Below, piece by piece: positions 1 through 12,301 of a DNA stretch of 64,000 bases. The position numbers were made by a program, and so were the translations under genes. This stretch comes from Mansonella perstans (lineage: Eukaryota > Nematoda > Chromadorea > Rhabditida > Onchocercidae): contig JBAMDO010000157.1 of assembly GCA_037074765.1 (NCBI GenBank), positions 1 to 64,000 on the forward strand, in the 5' to 3' direction. How positions within the stretch are numbered: the stretch's first letter is position 1; each line of letters opens with the position of its first letter. The notes under the pieces were generated by a model that ran no database searches, had not been told where the DNA came from, and saw only the letters and a list, made by a program, of their open reading frames with translations.

Positions 1-736
1 GGCCAATAATTTCTATCATCGAAGAACTTTGACATTTCTACACTTAGGCCAATAATTTCTATCATCGAAGAACTTTGACATTTCTACACTTAGGCCAATA
101 ATTTCTATCATCGAAGAACTTTGACATTTCTACACTTAGGCCAATAATTTCTATCATCGAAGAACTTTGACATTTCTACACTTAGGCCAATAATTTCTAT
201 CATCGAAGAACTTTGACATTTCTACACTTAGGCCAATAATTTCTATCATCGAAGAACTTTGACATTTCTACACTTAGGCCAATAATTTCTATCATCGAAG
301 AACTTTGACATTTCTACACTTAGGCCAATAATTTCTATCATCGAAGAACTTTGACATTTCTACACTTAGGCCAATAATTTCTATCATCGAAGAACTTTGA
401 CATTTCTACACTTAGGCCAATAATTTCTATCATCGAAGAACTTTGACATTTCTACACTTAGGCCAATAATTTCTATCATCGAAGAACTTTGACATTTCTA
501 CACTTAGGCCAATAATTTCTATCATCGAAGAACTTTGACATTTCTACACTTAGGCCAATAATTTCTATCATCGAAGAACTTTGACATTTCTACACTTAGG
601 CCAATAATTTCTATCATCGAAGAACTTTGACATTTCTACACTTAGGCCAATAATTTCTATCATCGAAGAACTTTGACATTTCTACACTTAGGCCAATAAT
701 TTCTATCATCTAAGGACTTTGACATTTTTACATTCC
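1..736. repeat. 46-bp tandem satellite array, truncated by the left window edge
   Basis: Copies start at 1, 47, 93 and so on every 46 bases to 691. The first 15 units look identical by eye. The 16th (691-736) is degenerate from about its 20th base, with changes such as taagg for gaaga and ttttt for tttct, and then unique sequence begins. Each unit joins the next through cacttaggcc, so the nematode telomere hexamer TTAGGC occurs once per unit, but the rest is not telomeric. There are no spacers and no open reading frame. The unit begins exactly at base 1, so the array very likely continues upstream of the window. It is a minisatellite or satellite of unknown function; position near a telomere or heterochromatin is possible but not shown. 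Confidence 0.97.
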
Positions 737-3700
737 AAATGATTAAAGGGAGGGAAGGGGGGTGGTGAGCAAGATAAAATATACAAGATGACCGCATAAT
801 GAATACAACCAATGGAATTTTTGTATCATAAAGTTTATGGTTCGTGTATCCTTTTAATTTTGAACACTTCAAATTTCTTCACAACAATTGCAAATTGCTA
901 ATTTGAATTTGATTTACTTCTACAAGCATTTCGATCTCATTGATTTCAAAACTATTTCATCGTTCATCAATTACATACTATCAACATTTCAAAAAAAAAT
1001 TTTTATTTCTAAAATCAATCTTTAATCATTTTTGCTTATAATTATAATTTCACTTAATTCAAAAATTTTTTTTTTGACATTTTCTAACTTTTTCTTCAAT
1101 AATCATTGCATGTTTTTTATTTCAAATATTTCATTCTCATTATCTGTTAAAAAAATTCAACCAAAATCGTAATTTGCAGATTCATTTCTTGCTCATTTCT
1201 TCAATGTAAAAAATTATTCTATCATTGGTATTCATTGTCGCATTTCCTTCTTCACAATTCCCTGTAAATTTTGATTTCTCTCTTTTTTACAATTTATTAG
1301 CTACTTTGAAAGCACTTTCCTCTCTTACTCTCTTATATGGTATCCGATCAACTGGCCTAATACCTCTTTAACAAATAAGAGCGAAATCCCTGGCTAAACT
1401 GATAAATGATGCAAAGGAGCATTTAAATTTGATACTTATACGAGAATGCAGCAGAAAGGATTTTTTCACTTGTGCATATGAAATACTATTTTCTTCATGT
1501 TTATTTGCTTGAACCTAAGCATTTTCTTTTTTTTTCATTCTGAAAAAGTTTTACAAATATTTGATGATTATATTATAGCGTAACAAATTCAATCAAAATT
1601 CTTCATAATTTTTTGACGCAGGTATCGTTTTTATACTTTATAAATTTGAAAGATGTGGGAGCAATGGATTAATTGGTTGCAATATGATCGATCAGATTTT
1701 TCACTTAGGTTCTGAAAAGATCATTTGGATCCGAAAGCTGTTTTTTTCTTTATGGAAGCCAATTGGTCAAGTAATTTTCAACTTTAGTTGTTTTTATTTT
1801 TTACTGTTTGCTAGCTACTTACAAACTAACTTTAAAACAAATTAATAGTACTAACATATTACAAACGGTTATTTCTTTTATTAATAACTAATGATGTTTT
1901 TATAACATTAAGCTCAGTCTAACGTATTTAGATTAAAAATTGATTAATTAATTAGTCTTAATGTGATTGATTATATCATGTTAAGACTAAAATAAAAGAA
2001 CGAATGACGTGGATCAGATTTCTTCTGGAAGAAAGAGTTATCGATGTGGGATCTATTAACCTTTTTAAACGATTCTTTTTTGTTCTGTTTCATATACTGC
2101 ATGTTGGTGTGTCCTTCACGAAAATTGGATGCATTTTTTGGGTGAAAAAAGCGGGTTACAAAATGAAAAACTTTTTCCAGCTTCATTTTCTACCTTTCGC
2201 TGGTTAACCTTCCCCAGATGTTTTTCTTACCGGAACCATTTCTGCCAAAACAATGAGTCTCTTCAAAATTATTTCCTGTAGGTTGCAAACAAATTTATCG
2301 TTTCATTTTGTCTTGCCTGCTCAATTAACTTCTAGTTTTTGGTAGAATTAGCATGAAAGCACATCCAAAAAATAAAATAACAACTGACTTACCTATAAAG
2401 AATTTAAACTGGATGTTTAAAAGAATTGGAGTTTAGATGACAAATGTAGTATTAAAGTAGTTCCACAATACTGCAGTATACTTTTTAAATTTTATGGAAT
2501 ACTTGACAAACTAAATCTTTTTATGTCGATTTAGCATGGATACAAAATGTTTTAAGTATACAAAGTATAAATGAATGGTTCCAACTTCATTGTTAGGATT
2601 CCAAGTCTTTTGAATTATTATTTGGTATTATTTGAAAATTCCTGTTTGATCGCGACATTTTTTCATCAAATCGATCTTAGAAGAAAGACGAATGACAAAT
2701 CCCAATAGCCATGTAAAACACAATGTTGAAAGTAACATCAACTTGATGAGAGCAAGTGAACTGGGGACTGTGTCTAATAGTTGGATTTTGCCTTACCTTT
2801 GCTTCAGTTTTTTCTACATTATCAAGGGACCATACTGCAAAGTCACCAGACTTTGGTGAGGATATTAAGGCTTTTCTACATCAGTCTCTCTTATATAAAA
2901 CAATCAAAAATGTACCGGACAAAGATTACATGGAATAGGTGAACTGTAATATTTTCAGGCTCTCTCTATAGTCTATTGCAAGGACTATAGAGATAAGGAA
3001 CATTGTCAGTGATAAAGTCTACAAGAATCTGAAAAGTTAAAAATAGAATATATGGAATAATCAAGAATATTTGTAAATTACTGCATGTAGACATGAAAGT
3101 GATAATCAGTTGGTTGTTGTGGAATTTATGTGTAGTGGAACATTACTAGCCACTCTCTAAGAATAAATATTCTGTTTGTCTTACTCACTACCAAAAAAGA
3201 AATGACGTTCAACATTTCAATTTTTTTCTTACCAAAAGTTATTATAGTCGATCATTATTGGACCGTGCTGAAAAAACTTTTTTAAACAAGGGCCTAATGT
3301 TTGAAATAATCTTTTATTCCCTGAATTTTTCATTGCATGACTGATAAGTACAAAAAATCTTAGACATAAATTTTTCCGGATGTTTAAAGAAGTATCAGGA
3401 GTCATTTTGTGTCACAAATGGTTTTCTTATATTTTTCTAAATTTAAAAAATCAAACTTACATCGGTTTGCTGTTTTGCAACAGATTTTTCTATTTTCTTT
3501 GTAAATCACTTATTTCATGAATGTGTTCAATAATATGTTTGAATTATGCTGCGTATAAGTAAGTTTTAAAAAGTGTGGAAAAAATAGAGAAAACGATGAG
3601 CTTCGGACTAAATGAGGTGGATGCCAGCTTTTCTAACCGCTTGTTTTAATGAAGAGTTTTTTAAAATGCCAATATTAAAGTAGAATAGTGAAAAATATAA

Positions 3701-6572
3701 TTATTATACGAATTTGGCTTTCGGAATTCGATTTAACTAGAAAATATTTAATTCATGTCAAAGGCACGACAATCTTGGCAAGAACATTATTTAAAAATAC
3801 TAATATTGGCTTTACAAAAAACCATCACTTTTTGATAGTTTTGTATAAATCTTGTAAATCTCGCATTTTACCAGGATGAACAATAATTATCGCATATAAA
3901 TGTAAATAATAAGGAAGTGTCAAATAAAAGATTGCCACAAACGATTCAACAAACAAGCACTTAATTATGGCAAGAAAAGTAAAGCAGCAAAATAGACTAT
4001 CAGTCAATCATTAAACGGTCATTTGTGCCTCAAACAGCTGATAGTTTAAGATTTTAAGGAAAGTCGTTAACAAATTACTTGATGTTTAGAATTACCGTAG
4101 TTATTTGAAGAGACTGCGCTCGGAAATTTCCAGAACCACGCCCTGAATGTATAAAGATAACTTCCTTGACGCTCATTGGTTCAGCGCATGTTCCACTTGG
4201 CATTATTGTCATTTTATTCGTCTCAGTGTTTTCTCATCCTTGTTTATAAAATTATAATAAAGCTTCGTTTATGATACAGCAAATTAAAAAGACAAAATTT
4301 GCTTAACAAATCATATTAATGTAATTTGCAAATGATACTAATTGCAGTTTAATGACATATCAGGCTGATGATATTCCTCTTGATCCTATTTTGCCAAAGC
4401 GTTTCAATATTGCCACAGTTAGCTTAATAAACAAGTTAAATTATCTCTGATTAATACAACAATGTTTTTTATCTTTATGGCTTCAAATAGAACAATCTAA
4501 GCAAATATATTAGGGATGCTTGTGATGTGACCGGCCACTGCCATTTCGAATAAAAATTAGGTGTGCAAATAAGATTCACGGAAAAATGCTAGGAATGCTT
4601 GTAACAGAATGTCAGTCATTTTTATGATCTTCCAGACTAAAGTCTACATATTATTTAAAAAATGTTATTTTCAATTATTACTTATTTGCAAGACAAACTT
4701 AAAAATGTTACAGTAGTATCAAAATTGTGACATCAAAATAAATGTAAGAATAGCATTTTGAGCTGACTTACTTTAGATTAATTGAGTTGGATTTAGTCTT
4801 GCAATCTTTCTTAACTTTCCCGTTGCACTGAGGCTGATGAGGTAGTTTATAAAGCTGCGAGGGGTGATCAAGCTCGCAGATTTTAAGCTATCTCCACTGC
4901 CTCCATTGCTTACGTCTTTTGCTTTCTCATGAATTTACTTATTTAAAAGTTCTTCTTAAATCATCTTTTGAAAATTTGATAATTTTAAATGGAACATTTT
5001 TTTAGCTCATTGGATAGAGAAGGAATAGAAACAGTATGAATATCGTTTAATTTTCAACTTCAGATCATTTCAATTTAATATGTCCGCTCGAAATAACAAT
5101 ACTACTTTTTACTTATAATTTTAAAAGTTATACTACTTTTACAACTTTTACAGTAGAAGTTAATGATTTCATCAACGTTCATTAACAAATGAATCGATTA
5201 AAAGATTGATGAAATTCAATAAATGTGTTTATTTTGTGAAAAATTTTTGCGAATTAAATTTTTATGAAAAATTTCTATGTTTATTTTTATGAATTAAAAC
5301 TAAAAGCATACTTATCTATTGTAACGATTATTTCTATGTTACTAATATGCTCAGTATAGTGTGGATCTAGATGAGCAGGTATTTCTGCAAGGATTTATGG
5401 AGAAAAATTTGCATTAAATTGCAGCTTTAATATATTCGAACATTTACTGCTGGAGACTCATTGCTTTGATTTGTTAAGTTCTGAAAATGTGCTCAAAACA
5501 AATTTATAAACAGACCTGTGGAGAACTAATATCAGGAAAAAGACATCTGAAAAGAACATTTCTGATTTTGTTTGTTATCGTGGTTTGCATTAAGCTTTTC
5601 GAGTATAACGATTGAAAAAGAAATTTAGTTCTCTCGGTCAATGCATAAATAATTGTTATAAAAACTTTCACATCTTCACTTTACATTACTTTTCTCTTTT
5701 TCTTTGTCGATTATTTCATCGTTTTTGTTACTTACTTCATTATGAACTTAATAATTTGTTTTTCAAATGACTGCCATCCATAGAAGGTGGTGTTATTCAG
5801 GATTAAGCGCTTTGAGCACAGCAAATTTAATTGCATTAGAGTTCGAGAATTTCAACAATTTGGTGTATTTTAACTATGATGATGAATTAACCTTATCTAT
5901 GTTTAGAACATATTCTGAAATTACATCTGATTAGAGTTTCGAAAATTGAAAATATCGAGCCTGCACTAATAAATAAGTTGTTCAGTTGTTGCTATCACCT
6001 TCTCCTTACAACATTGACTTCCTCTGCTTGTGTTTCACTAAATAATAAGAACTTCAATTTTGTGCATCCGAAATTATTTTCCGAAAGCCAGTATTTCAAC
6101 ATAAGACATTGCCTGAATACTTTTTTTTTTACAAAATAGCCTAGAGGTTTTGTTCAGTAACATATCTGATAATTCTTTGATTTAATGAATTTGTATTTCT
6201 GTGTTTTTTGCAAAGCCATACAAAATCGAATAAATCGACAAATTTTAATCTGATTTATTAGATTTTAGCTCTCAAACTTTTTTTTTCTAGTGAATAGAAC
6301 ATTAAGGTAATTACATAATGATTCTCTGGAAGACAAAAAATTAATGCATTTTTTTGAGGTAATGTTAGTGCTAATACAATTCAAAAATATTAGACAAAAA
6401 CAAACGGCTATAGTCGAAAGAATTTGTCCCAAAGAGTTTCTGCACTGCTTACTGATCAAAGATGAAACCTTTGATGACGGAGAACAGTAAGTCTGATGTA
6501 AATCATTCAAAAACAGACAATGATGGCGTATGTATACAAATTTCTTCTCGAAACTAAATTTATTAATGTCAG
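737..6572. other. Intergenic DNA, no supported gene
   Basis: This is AT-rich sequence with only short chance-length reading frames, such as overlapping frames on both strands near 1971-2207. Nothing here matches a protein family I recognise. It holds an 11-base perfect inverted repeat at 2963-2973/2983-2993 with a 9-base loop. The 5' exon(s) of the methyltransferase-like gene that starts being visible at 6573 probably lie in the right-hand part, but I could not place them. Confidence 0.6.
2963..2993. repeat. Short perfect inverted repeat (hairpin)
   Basis: The arm tctctatagtc (2963-2973) is the exact reverse complement of gactatagaga (2983-2993), separated by tattgcaag. The stem is 11 bp. 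It lies in intergenic DNA, and no transcript or T-run terminator is evident. Confidence 0.7.
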
Positions 6573-9066
6573 ATATTCCGTGCTTCGTACTCTTGTGCCA
6601 GAAAAATTCCCTGATTTTATTATTGCTCAAGTAATCCTGCAAGAAACTACAGGTTTTTCATTATTCGCAAAATTAAAATTTTTCCTTGGGTTCGAAAGAA
6701 TTTAGATTTGAAAATTTGCATTGTATTTGTGTTGTATATAAATATGTAAATAATGTACGATGCACTGAACCAATATATAAAAGGAATCAAAGCATCCATT
6801 TAATTGTCAACAAAATAAATTTGCTTCAACGAAAAAAATTTAGTTATTTATCAGGGAAACAAATATTACATCTAGAAGATAAGTGGAAAAAAATATAAAT
6901 TCAGGGTGGGAATCATGGTTCAATCGAGCTCAGTATCGTGCAGTAGCGCTTTTACCGGCTGATTATCAACAAGTAATGCTCACAGCTCCATTCTTGACCG
7001 GATCATTACGTAAAGTAGACGATAGTGCTGAATACAGTCGTGTATTGCTCATAGGGCTTGGAGCACGCTCAATTGCCAATTATATTCACTATCACATGTT
7101 TCGGGTAAAAAAAAACATTATCTTATTAAAAAAGATTTGTTCATTCAAGAAAACGTAACATTTTACTTAACAATTACTGTTTTATTTATTCAAAAGTTTA
7201 AATGCTGTAACATGCTGGAGCGATCAAATTCTAAATCTATTCCTTTTTAGCTAATATCTCATATCTTTACTGCAGGTGGAGATAGATGAGCTCGTTGAAA
7301 AAGATCAGTATCTAAACAAAGTATGGTTAGGAAATCCAATTTGGAATTATGTCACCATCTCTGATATGCGTTAGTGATTTCATATCATGGAATCTGAACA
7401 TTAACACTTGTCTCAAGTACTCGATAGACTGATAAGTTCTACTTCTTTCTGTTTGTATTTTCTTTCGTCGATCATCTAATGCAAAAAAATTTCCGAATGA
7501 AAGATATCGTGCTGCTTTTTTTGCACTTTTCAGCAACATGTTTGATAAGAAGCGCTTCTTTTTACAATAGCTTATTAGTGCCTAACTAATCTTTGTGAAC
7601 CGTAAAGTCGTCCATGTTTAAAAAAGCAAAAAAATCTTAGATTATGAGACAAGTTTTAATATTTCAAAAGTGAACAAATTTATCAACACCTCACCACCAC
7701 TTGTACCACTTGGTACTAGCATAGTGAGGTCAAAACAGTGAATCTCTCAGAATACTGTGGTGTGTATTCCAGTCTACTGCAAATCGTTTTCGTATGGTAG
7801 CAATGAGACAGAAATAAACTAACAACATGCGTGAATGCTGTATTAATTGAAATTAACACCAGATGTACCCAAGAGTCTGAAATTTATTGAAAAATACCCA
7901 AAGAAATTCGAAAAATTTTCAGTTTTTTTCATAGCAAATATTTAATTTTGCTGGTTCAATAAGAAATCTCAAATTTAATAGCTTCTACTAATGCAAACTT
8001 TGCATTTAACACTCAGTATGACTTCAGTTATGAAGTAATACTTTCTTAACCTCCTCAAATAATTCAAATAAAACTTTAAAAAAATCAGCATAAATTCTTT
8101 CTAAAGGTGAAAAAGACTACAATGCGGTATTTATTGATACTTGTCTTGATATTATTTGCCCTCCATTACGAACAATCAAAACAGCTGCATACTTAAATAG
8201 AACACTCAAAGAAAACGGTGAACTTTCTCTGATTTCTAAATCTCTTTTCATGCAACACATGTCACACATTTCAATATTAGCTCCAACATTTAATTAATCG
8301 AAAATGAATCACTTTTTATGAATTGAGGGTTGACATCAAAAAGCTGATATTATCATTTGCTTTGATAAGATGTTTCAAAAGTTTAGAAAAACTTTTCAAA
8401 CCTTTTTCTCTGCTAATACCGAGAGGAAGATATCAATAATCTCAATATCGAAAAAAATTTAATTTTCCAGCAGAATTAAATTTTTTTTTCAAATTCAATT
8501 TATTACAAATTCAAATCAGTAAACTTTCAACTTAATATGCAGCGAAAAATTGTATTAAAAAGTGATATAAATGAAAGCTTTCAGGTGCCCTTATCATCAA
8601 TATAAATGCTCCAACAAAAAATTTATTACATCGCACGTTAAAAAGAGTGAGGAAATTCTTAATACTTCTAAATTCTTTTTATATCTCTTTATACATCAGC
8701 TTTACATTGATTTGACGGCATTTAGGCCAGATTGAAAAATAAAAGTTCTTCCATTGAGCTTCCGTGTTAAGTGATAGTTTTTAAAAATGCAGATTATGGA
8801 TGAAGGATCTCAATTTACAAAAATTGCTGTACCGTGTTAATAAGATTACTGAATAATTGCAGGTAAACGATAGTTTATCAAAAGCCTACGGTTGCTCTAT
8901 AATAGTTAATCATAGTAATCGTATGACATCTTTGAACGAGATACTCCTTTATTGGAAAATAGAATCAACAAGTGAATGCCAAAAGATGACTAAATCATTT
9001 AAAATGTCGAAGAAATCCTTCACTTTATCCGACAATAGACAATCTTCTAGACCAAACTTAAGATGA
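6573..9066 (+). CDS. SAM-dependent methyltransferase-like protein (spermidine-synthase/METTL13-like fold), 5' end not found
   Basis: Six exons fit with consistent phases: 6573-6652, 6905-7104, 7276-7369, 8107-8217, 8585-8646 and 8863-9066 (stop), about 250 residues plus a missing start. The fold is suggested by VLLIGLGARSIANYI (motif I, glycine-rich SAM loop), then VEIDELV (acidic loop after strand 2) and YNAVFIDTC (motif II-like strand with Asp). These occur in the order seen in the spermidine synthase and METTL13 families. The first exon reads YSVLRTLVPEKFPDFIIAQV and the last ends in a basic, Ser-rich tail.

Motif I has GLGAR where the family usually has GLGGG, and few residues separate VTISDM from REKDYN, so the catalytic core is compact or an exon was missed. 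All donors are GT and all acceptors AG. Family assignment is from recalled patterns; substrate unknown. It may be an active methyltransferase or a diverged, inactive paralogue. Confidence 0.62.
7370..8106 (+). other. Intron of the methyltransferase-like gene (largest, 737 bases)
   Basis: The intron lies between the exon ending gatatgc and the exon starting gtgaaaaagac. It is AT-rich and contains TTTTCAG-like sites (for example near 7533) but no convincing extra exon with phases 1-1. The protein is short at this junction, so a missed exon here is the main alternative. Confidence 0.5.
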
Positions 9067-12000
9067 ACATTCCTTTAATGGTACTTCTGTGACATTAAAT
9101 GCTGTAACAATTAAATCAATTAGGGTGATAGCCCGCGCTATTCTGAATTACTTTCCTTTTTGTAGAGTTACGGCGTTTGTTGCTGCCTTTCACGTTTCGT
9201 GCTGAAGTTCAGTGTTCATTGTTATCTCCTAACACTCGAACCCATCTTACATATACGGGAACTAAATTAAAATTAGCAAAGTTCGTTTGACCCGAAAAAG
9301 TTGCTCAAAGTTTTCATGTTAATATTATAAACAAAAACATTTAAAGCAAAAAGCAACTGACAGTTTTATTTATTTTACATTATATTCACTCCTGAAATTT
9401 CAAATAAAAATTGTTCGTAAGGAGACTATTACCTGCACTGCTTGGTGAATTTTGAATTTTTTACTGTGATGTCGAGTTTGTGAATTTCCAGTTTCATTGC
9501 GAACTTTAGAATTTAAAATTTTGTAAATTCCAATTTAATTGCAAGCTTTTAAAAATTAAAATAAAATAACTGTCATGAGTTAATGAAATCCACACGGAGT
9601 ATTTGTAACCCTTCTTCGGATACATGTAAAAGCTTGCCATCAAATTAAAAATTCACAGACTTACATAAATGTAAAAAGTTCAAAACTCACCAAACATGTT
9701 AGGTAGTAGTCTCCTTACTCATATTACTTCCCACTATAATCTCTTGGCTTGCACAATTTATGCAGCAATTTCGGGACTCACTGTTTTTTTTTTTTTTTTT
9801 TTCAGTACATGCTTTTTTTAGATGGTTGTGCACGCTTAATTTATACGTAAGATGGTAAGTATAAGCAATAGGATGAATTACTGAAAATGACGTGAATATC
9901 TCACATATTCATCTCACATGAATATCTCACATTATAGATTGTTGATAAGAGGGGAAAATGGAGAGCTGTGATTTCTATAAAGATTATTAAAAATGAGGGA
10001 ATGATTTTGATAAAATAATTTCCAGATTTTCAAAAGTTTAAATAAATGTTTCCAACGTTTTCTAGAAATGAATGACTTCATTCTGTCAACATTGCCATTA
10101 AATAATCCATCTTTAGACGCTTTATTCAATTATCGGCATTAAAACTCAATTATTTTACTATTCACATACCGTACTCATAGCATCTTGCTTAAAATTTGCA
10201 ATATTTGCTTAATTAATAAATAGAAATATTCATCGATAAATTTTTTCTCTCTTGCTTATATGGAAGTAATTGATGGGGAACAAAATGATCTACTTCACGG
10301 TGGCGTTATGTTATATCTCGGCACATGAAAGAACGAATTTTGAACTTTGACCTCATTTTAGAAATCTACACCTTGATTACATAAAAAAGCTCTTGCACCA
10401 AATATTGTAAATGAATTTCTTCTGTCATTAGAGCCTAACACCCAGAAAGGCGGGAAAAATGAAAGGATAAATTATAGCTTAAGATGATAAACTGTAATAC
10501 GCATCATAGTAATGCAAAAATTATAATGTAATTGTTTAAAAGAGATGACATCAGACGCAAAATTGAACGAAGGAATGATAATCTACATTGTCCCAAACAT
10601 CATACAATTTAAATATTGCAATAACCTCAGCATTCTGTCATTACGGTTATTCAAACTAAAAAGGATACAACATGAATTTCAGTTCATTTTCAGCCTGTAA
10701 CGATCCGTATCTATTTGTTATATTCATTTTATTCCAGCAATTGTTGCTCAAATGAGGCTAAAGTTCACATTAGAATGCCTCGGATTATAACATAACTTTT
10801 ACTTTTTCGCAAATAATAAAACAAAGTTTCCATGCCTGAAGATATGTTCGCAGATTTTAGTTTACAGTTTCGATTAAAGAAAAATTTAACTCAACTCAAT
10901 TGCTACCACCATTTGAATAATCTTCTGCAAAGATAAAACGAACGAAAATAAAGTTTTTGGAAATGTTGGAAATTTCCAGAATTTGACATCAATATTTCGA
11001 TCTTTCTTCTATTTTTCAATTTGTTCCTAAAGTATTTTGTGCAAATTTTTACTGGAGAAAGAGAAAATTTTACAAGAATAAAACATTATATAAATGGATC
11101 AATGTTAAGTGAATTTTTTTTTGAAAATTTTCAAGAAGCTCGTTGCATGCAATTTATTTTTTCTTGAATCATTGTTTAAAATTGTTGAAATGATTCATTT
11201 ACATTCTTCATATTAGAAATAAATTTTTGTTTACATTTACAGCTTCACTTACTTTAGGTATTTCTTTATCTGTCGCCTTATCTGTCGTATATCAAGAAAA
11301 TTTTCGGGAAAGTAGAAATTTAAATCAGAAATCTTTAAAAAAAATTTTCAGGGAAGTAGTAGCATAAAGGAATGCAAAATGAAGATGGTACATTAGTCTA
11401 GTCTTTTTTCTTCTGCGACTAAACTATAGAAAAAAGTGTAGATGTCAAATTTAGATTTCAATTAGGGACTTTCTGAAATAAAACTTTATTCCTGAAAAAT
11501 TTCCATTTAATTTACTCCATCTTATCTCTATCATTTAACTAATATTGCTAAAAGTGGGAACACAAAATTCCGTAACGACTCAATCAAAATGATTTAAAGG
11601 AACGCTGTTTCCTAACGCTAGTAGTGTTTTATCAAGACCAAATCTAGCTGAAAAGTAGTTGACGAATGTAATAAAGCCTTGGATGCTTTTTTTCGGTTTT
11701 CTTTAAGGGTTTTATTTTCATCTTAGAGTTGAATTTCAAGGCATAATTATTATTTTTTAGCTTAAAATGGGTGAAAAGTTGGATTTTTTTCGAAATTAAT
11801 TTTGCAAAAGAACTGCTGTTGAGTTCTTTTAACCTCAATGTCTAACTCTTGTTCTCTTTTCTCAAGGTTGTTGATGTATTCAACGTTGTCATTTCTTAGA
11901 AAAATGTTTTTACCAATTAATAGTTATCGTTTGATGCATCGATCCTTCTTTCTTCCCTCTCTTATGCATTGATATGAAAAATTATTTGCCGATATTTCAT

Positions 12001-12301
12001 TACTTCGAATTGTTTTTTTTTTTTTTTTTTTTTAAAGTTTGTTGCTGCAACTGCCTTTGAGTGCCACGCATGGGTAGTCCAAGTAATTCATATTTGCCGT
12101 ATGAATGTAAAATAAGATTTTTTATGCGTCCACATTATTTGTGATGTGTTATTATCCTGTCCTGATATCGACCTTATATATCTCATAGAGTTGTAAACTT
12201 TTTAATCGTTCTTAATCTAAAATAACTTCTCATGCAGTATGTATAGTGGCAATGGGACAACAGTCGCTCAAGCAAAAGCTGAGTGATTATTATTTTGTTC
12301 T
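9067..12301. other. Intergenic DNA between the methyltransferase-like gene and PIG-F
   Basis: No gene is supported. There are long T runs near 9784-9802 and 12010-12032, and a short tandem pattern of gaatatctcacat near 9894-9933. A hydrophobic frame behind an acceptor at about 11240 (TLGISLSVALSVVYQ) could be an exon for the missing N-terminal membrane segments of PIG-F, but no donor links it in phase. The last 60 bases hold a likely trans-splice acceptor (cttctcatgcag, ending 12237) and short upstream reading frames. Confidence 0.5.
12226..12237 (+). promoter_or_regulatory. Likely spliced-leader trans-splice acceptor for PIG-F
   Basis: A CTTCTCATGCAG acceptor lies 64 bases before the first PIG-F methionine. 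No upstream coding exon could be joined to it in frame. In nematodes this arrangement usually marks the 5' end of a trans-spliced mRNA. The role is inferred from position. Confidence 0.4.

Noticed and set aside
1..736. CRISPR array
   Set aside because: The repeat units are directly adjacent with no variable spacers, and the surrounding genes are clearly eukaryotic.
1..736. True telomere
   Set aside because: TTAGGC occurs only once per 46-base unit; there is no run of telomeric hexamers.
1971..2207. Overlapping frames on both strands
   Set aside because: Chance length for this base composition, no family pattern, and antisense to each other.
11240..11360. N-terminal exon of PIG-F
   Set aside because: The hydrophobic frame follows an acceptor, but no in-phase donor connects it to 12302 and the similarity is too weak.
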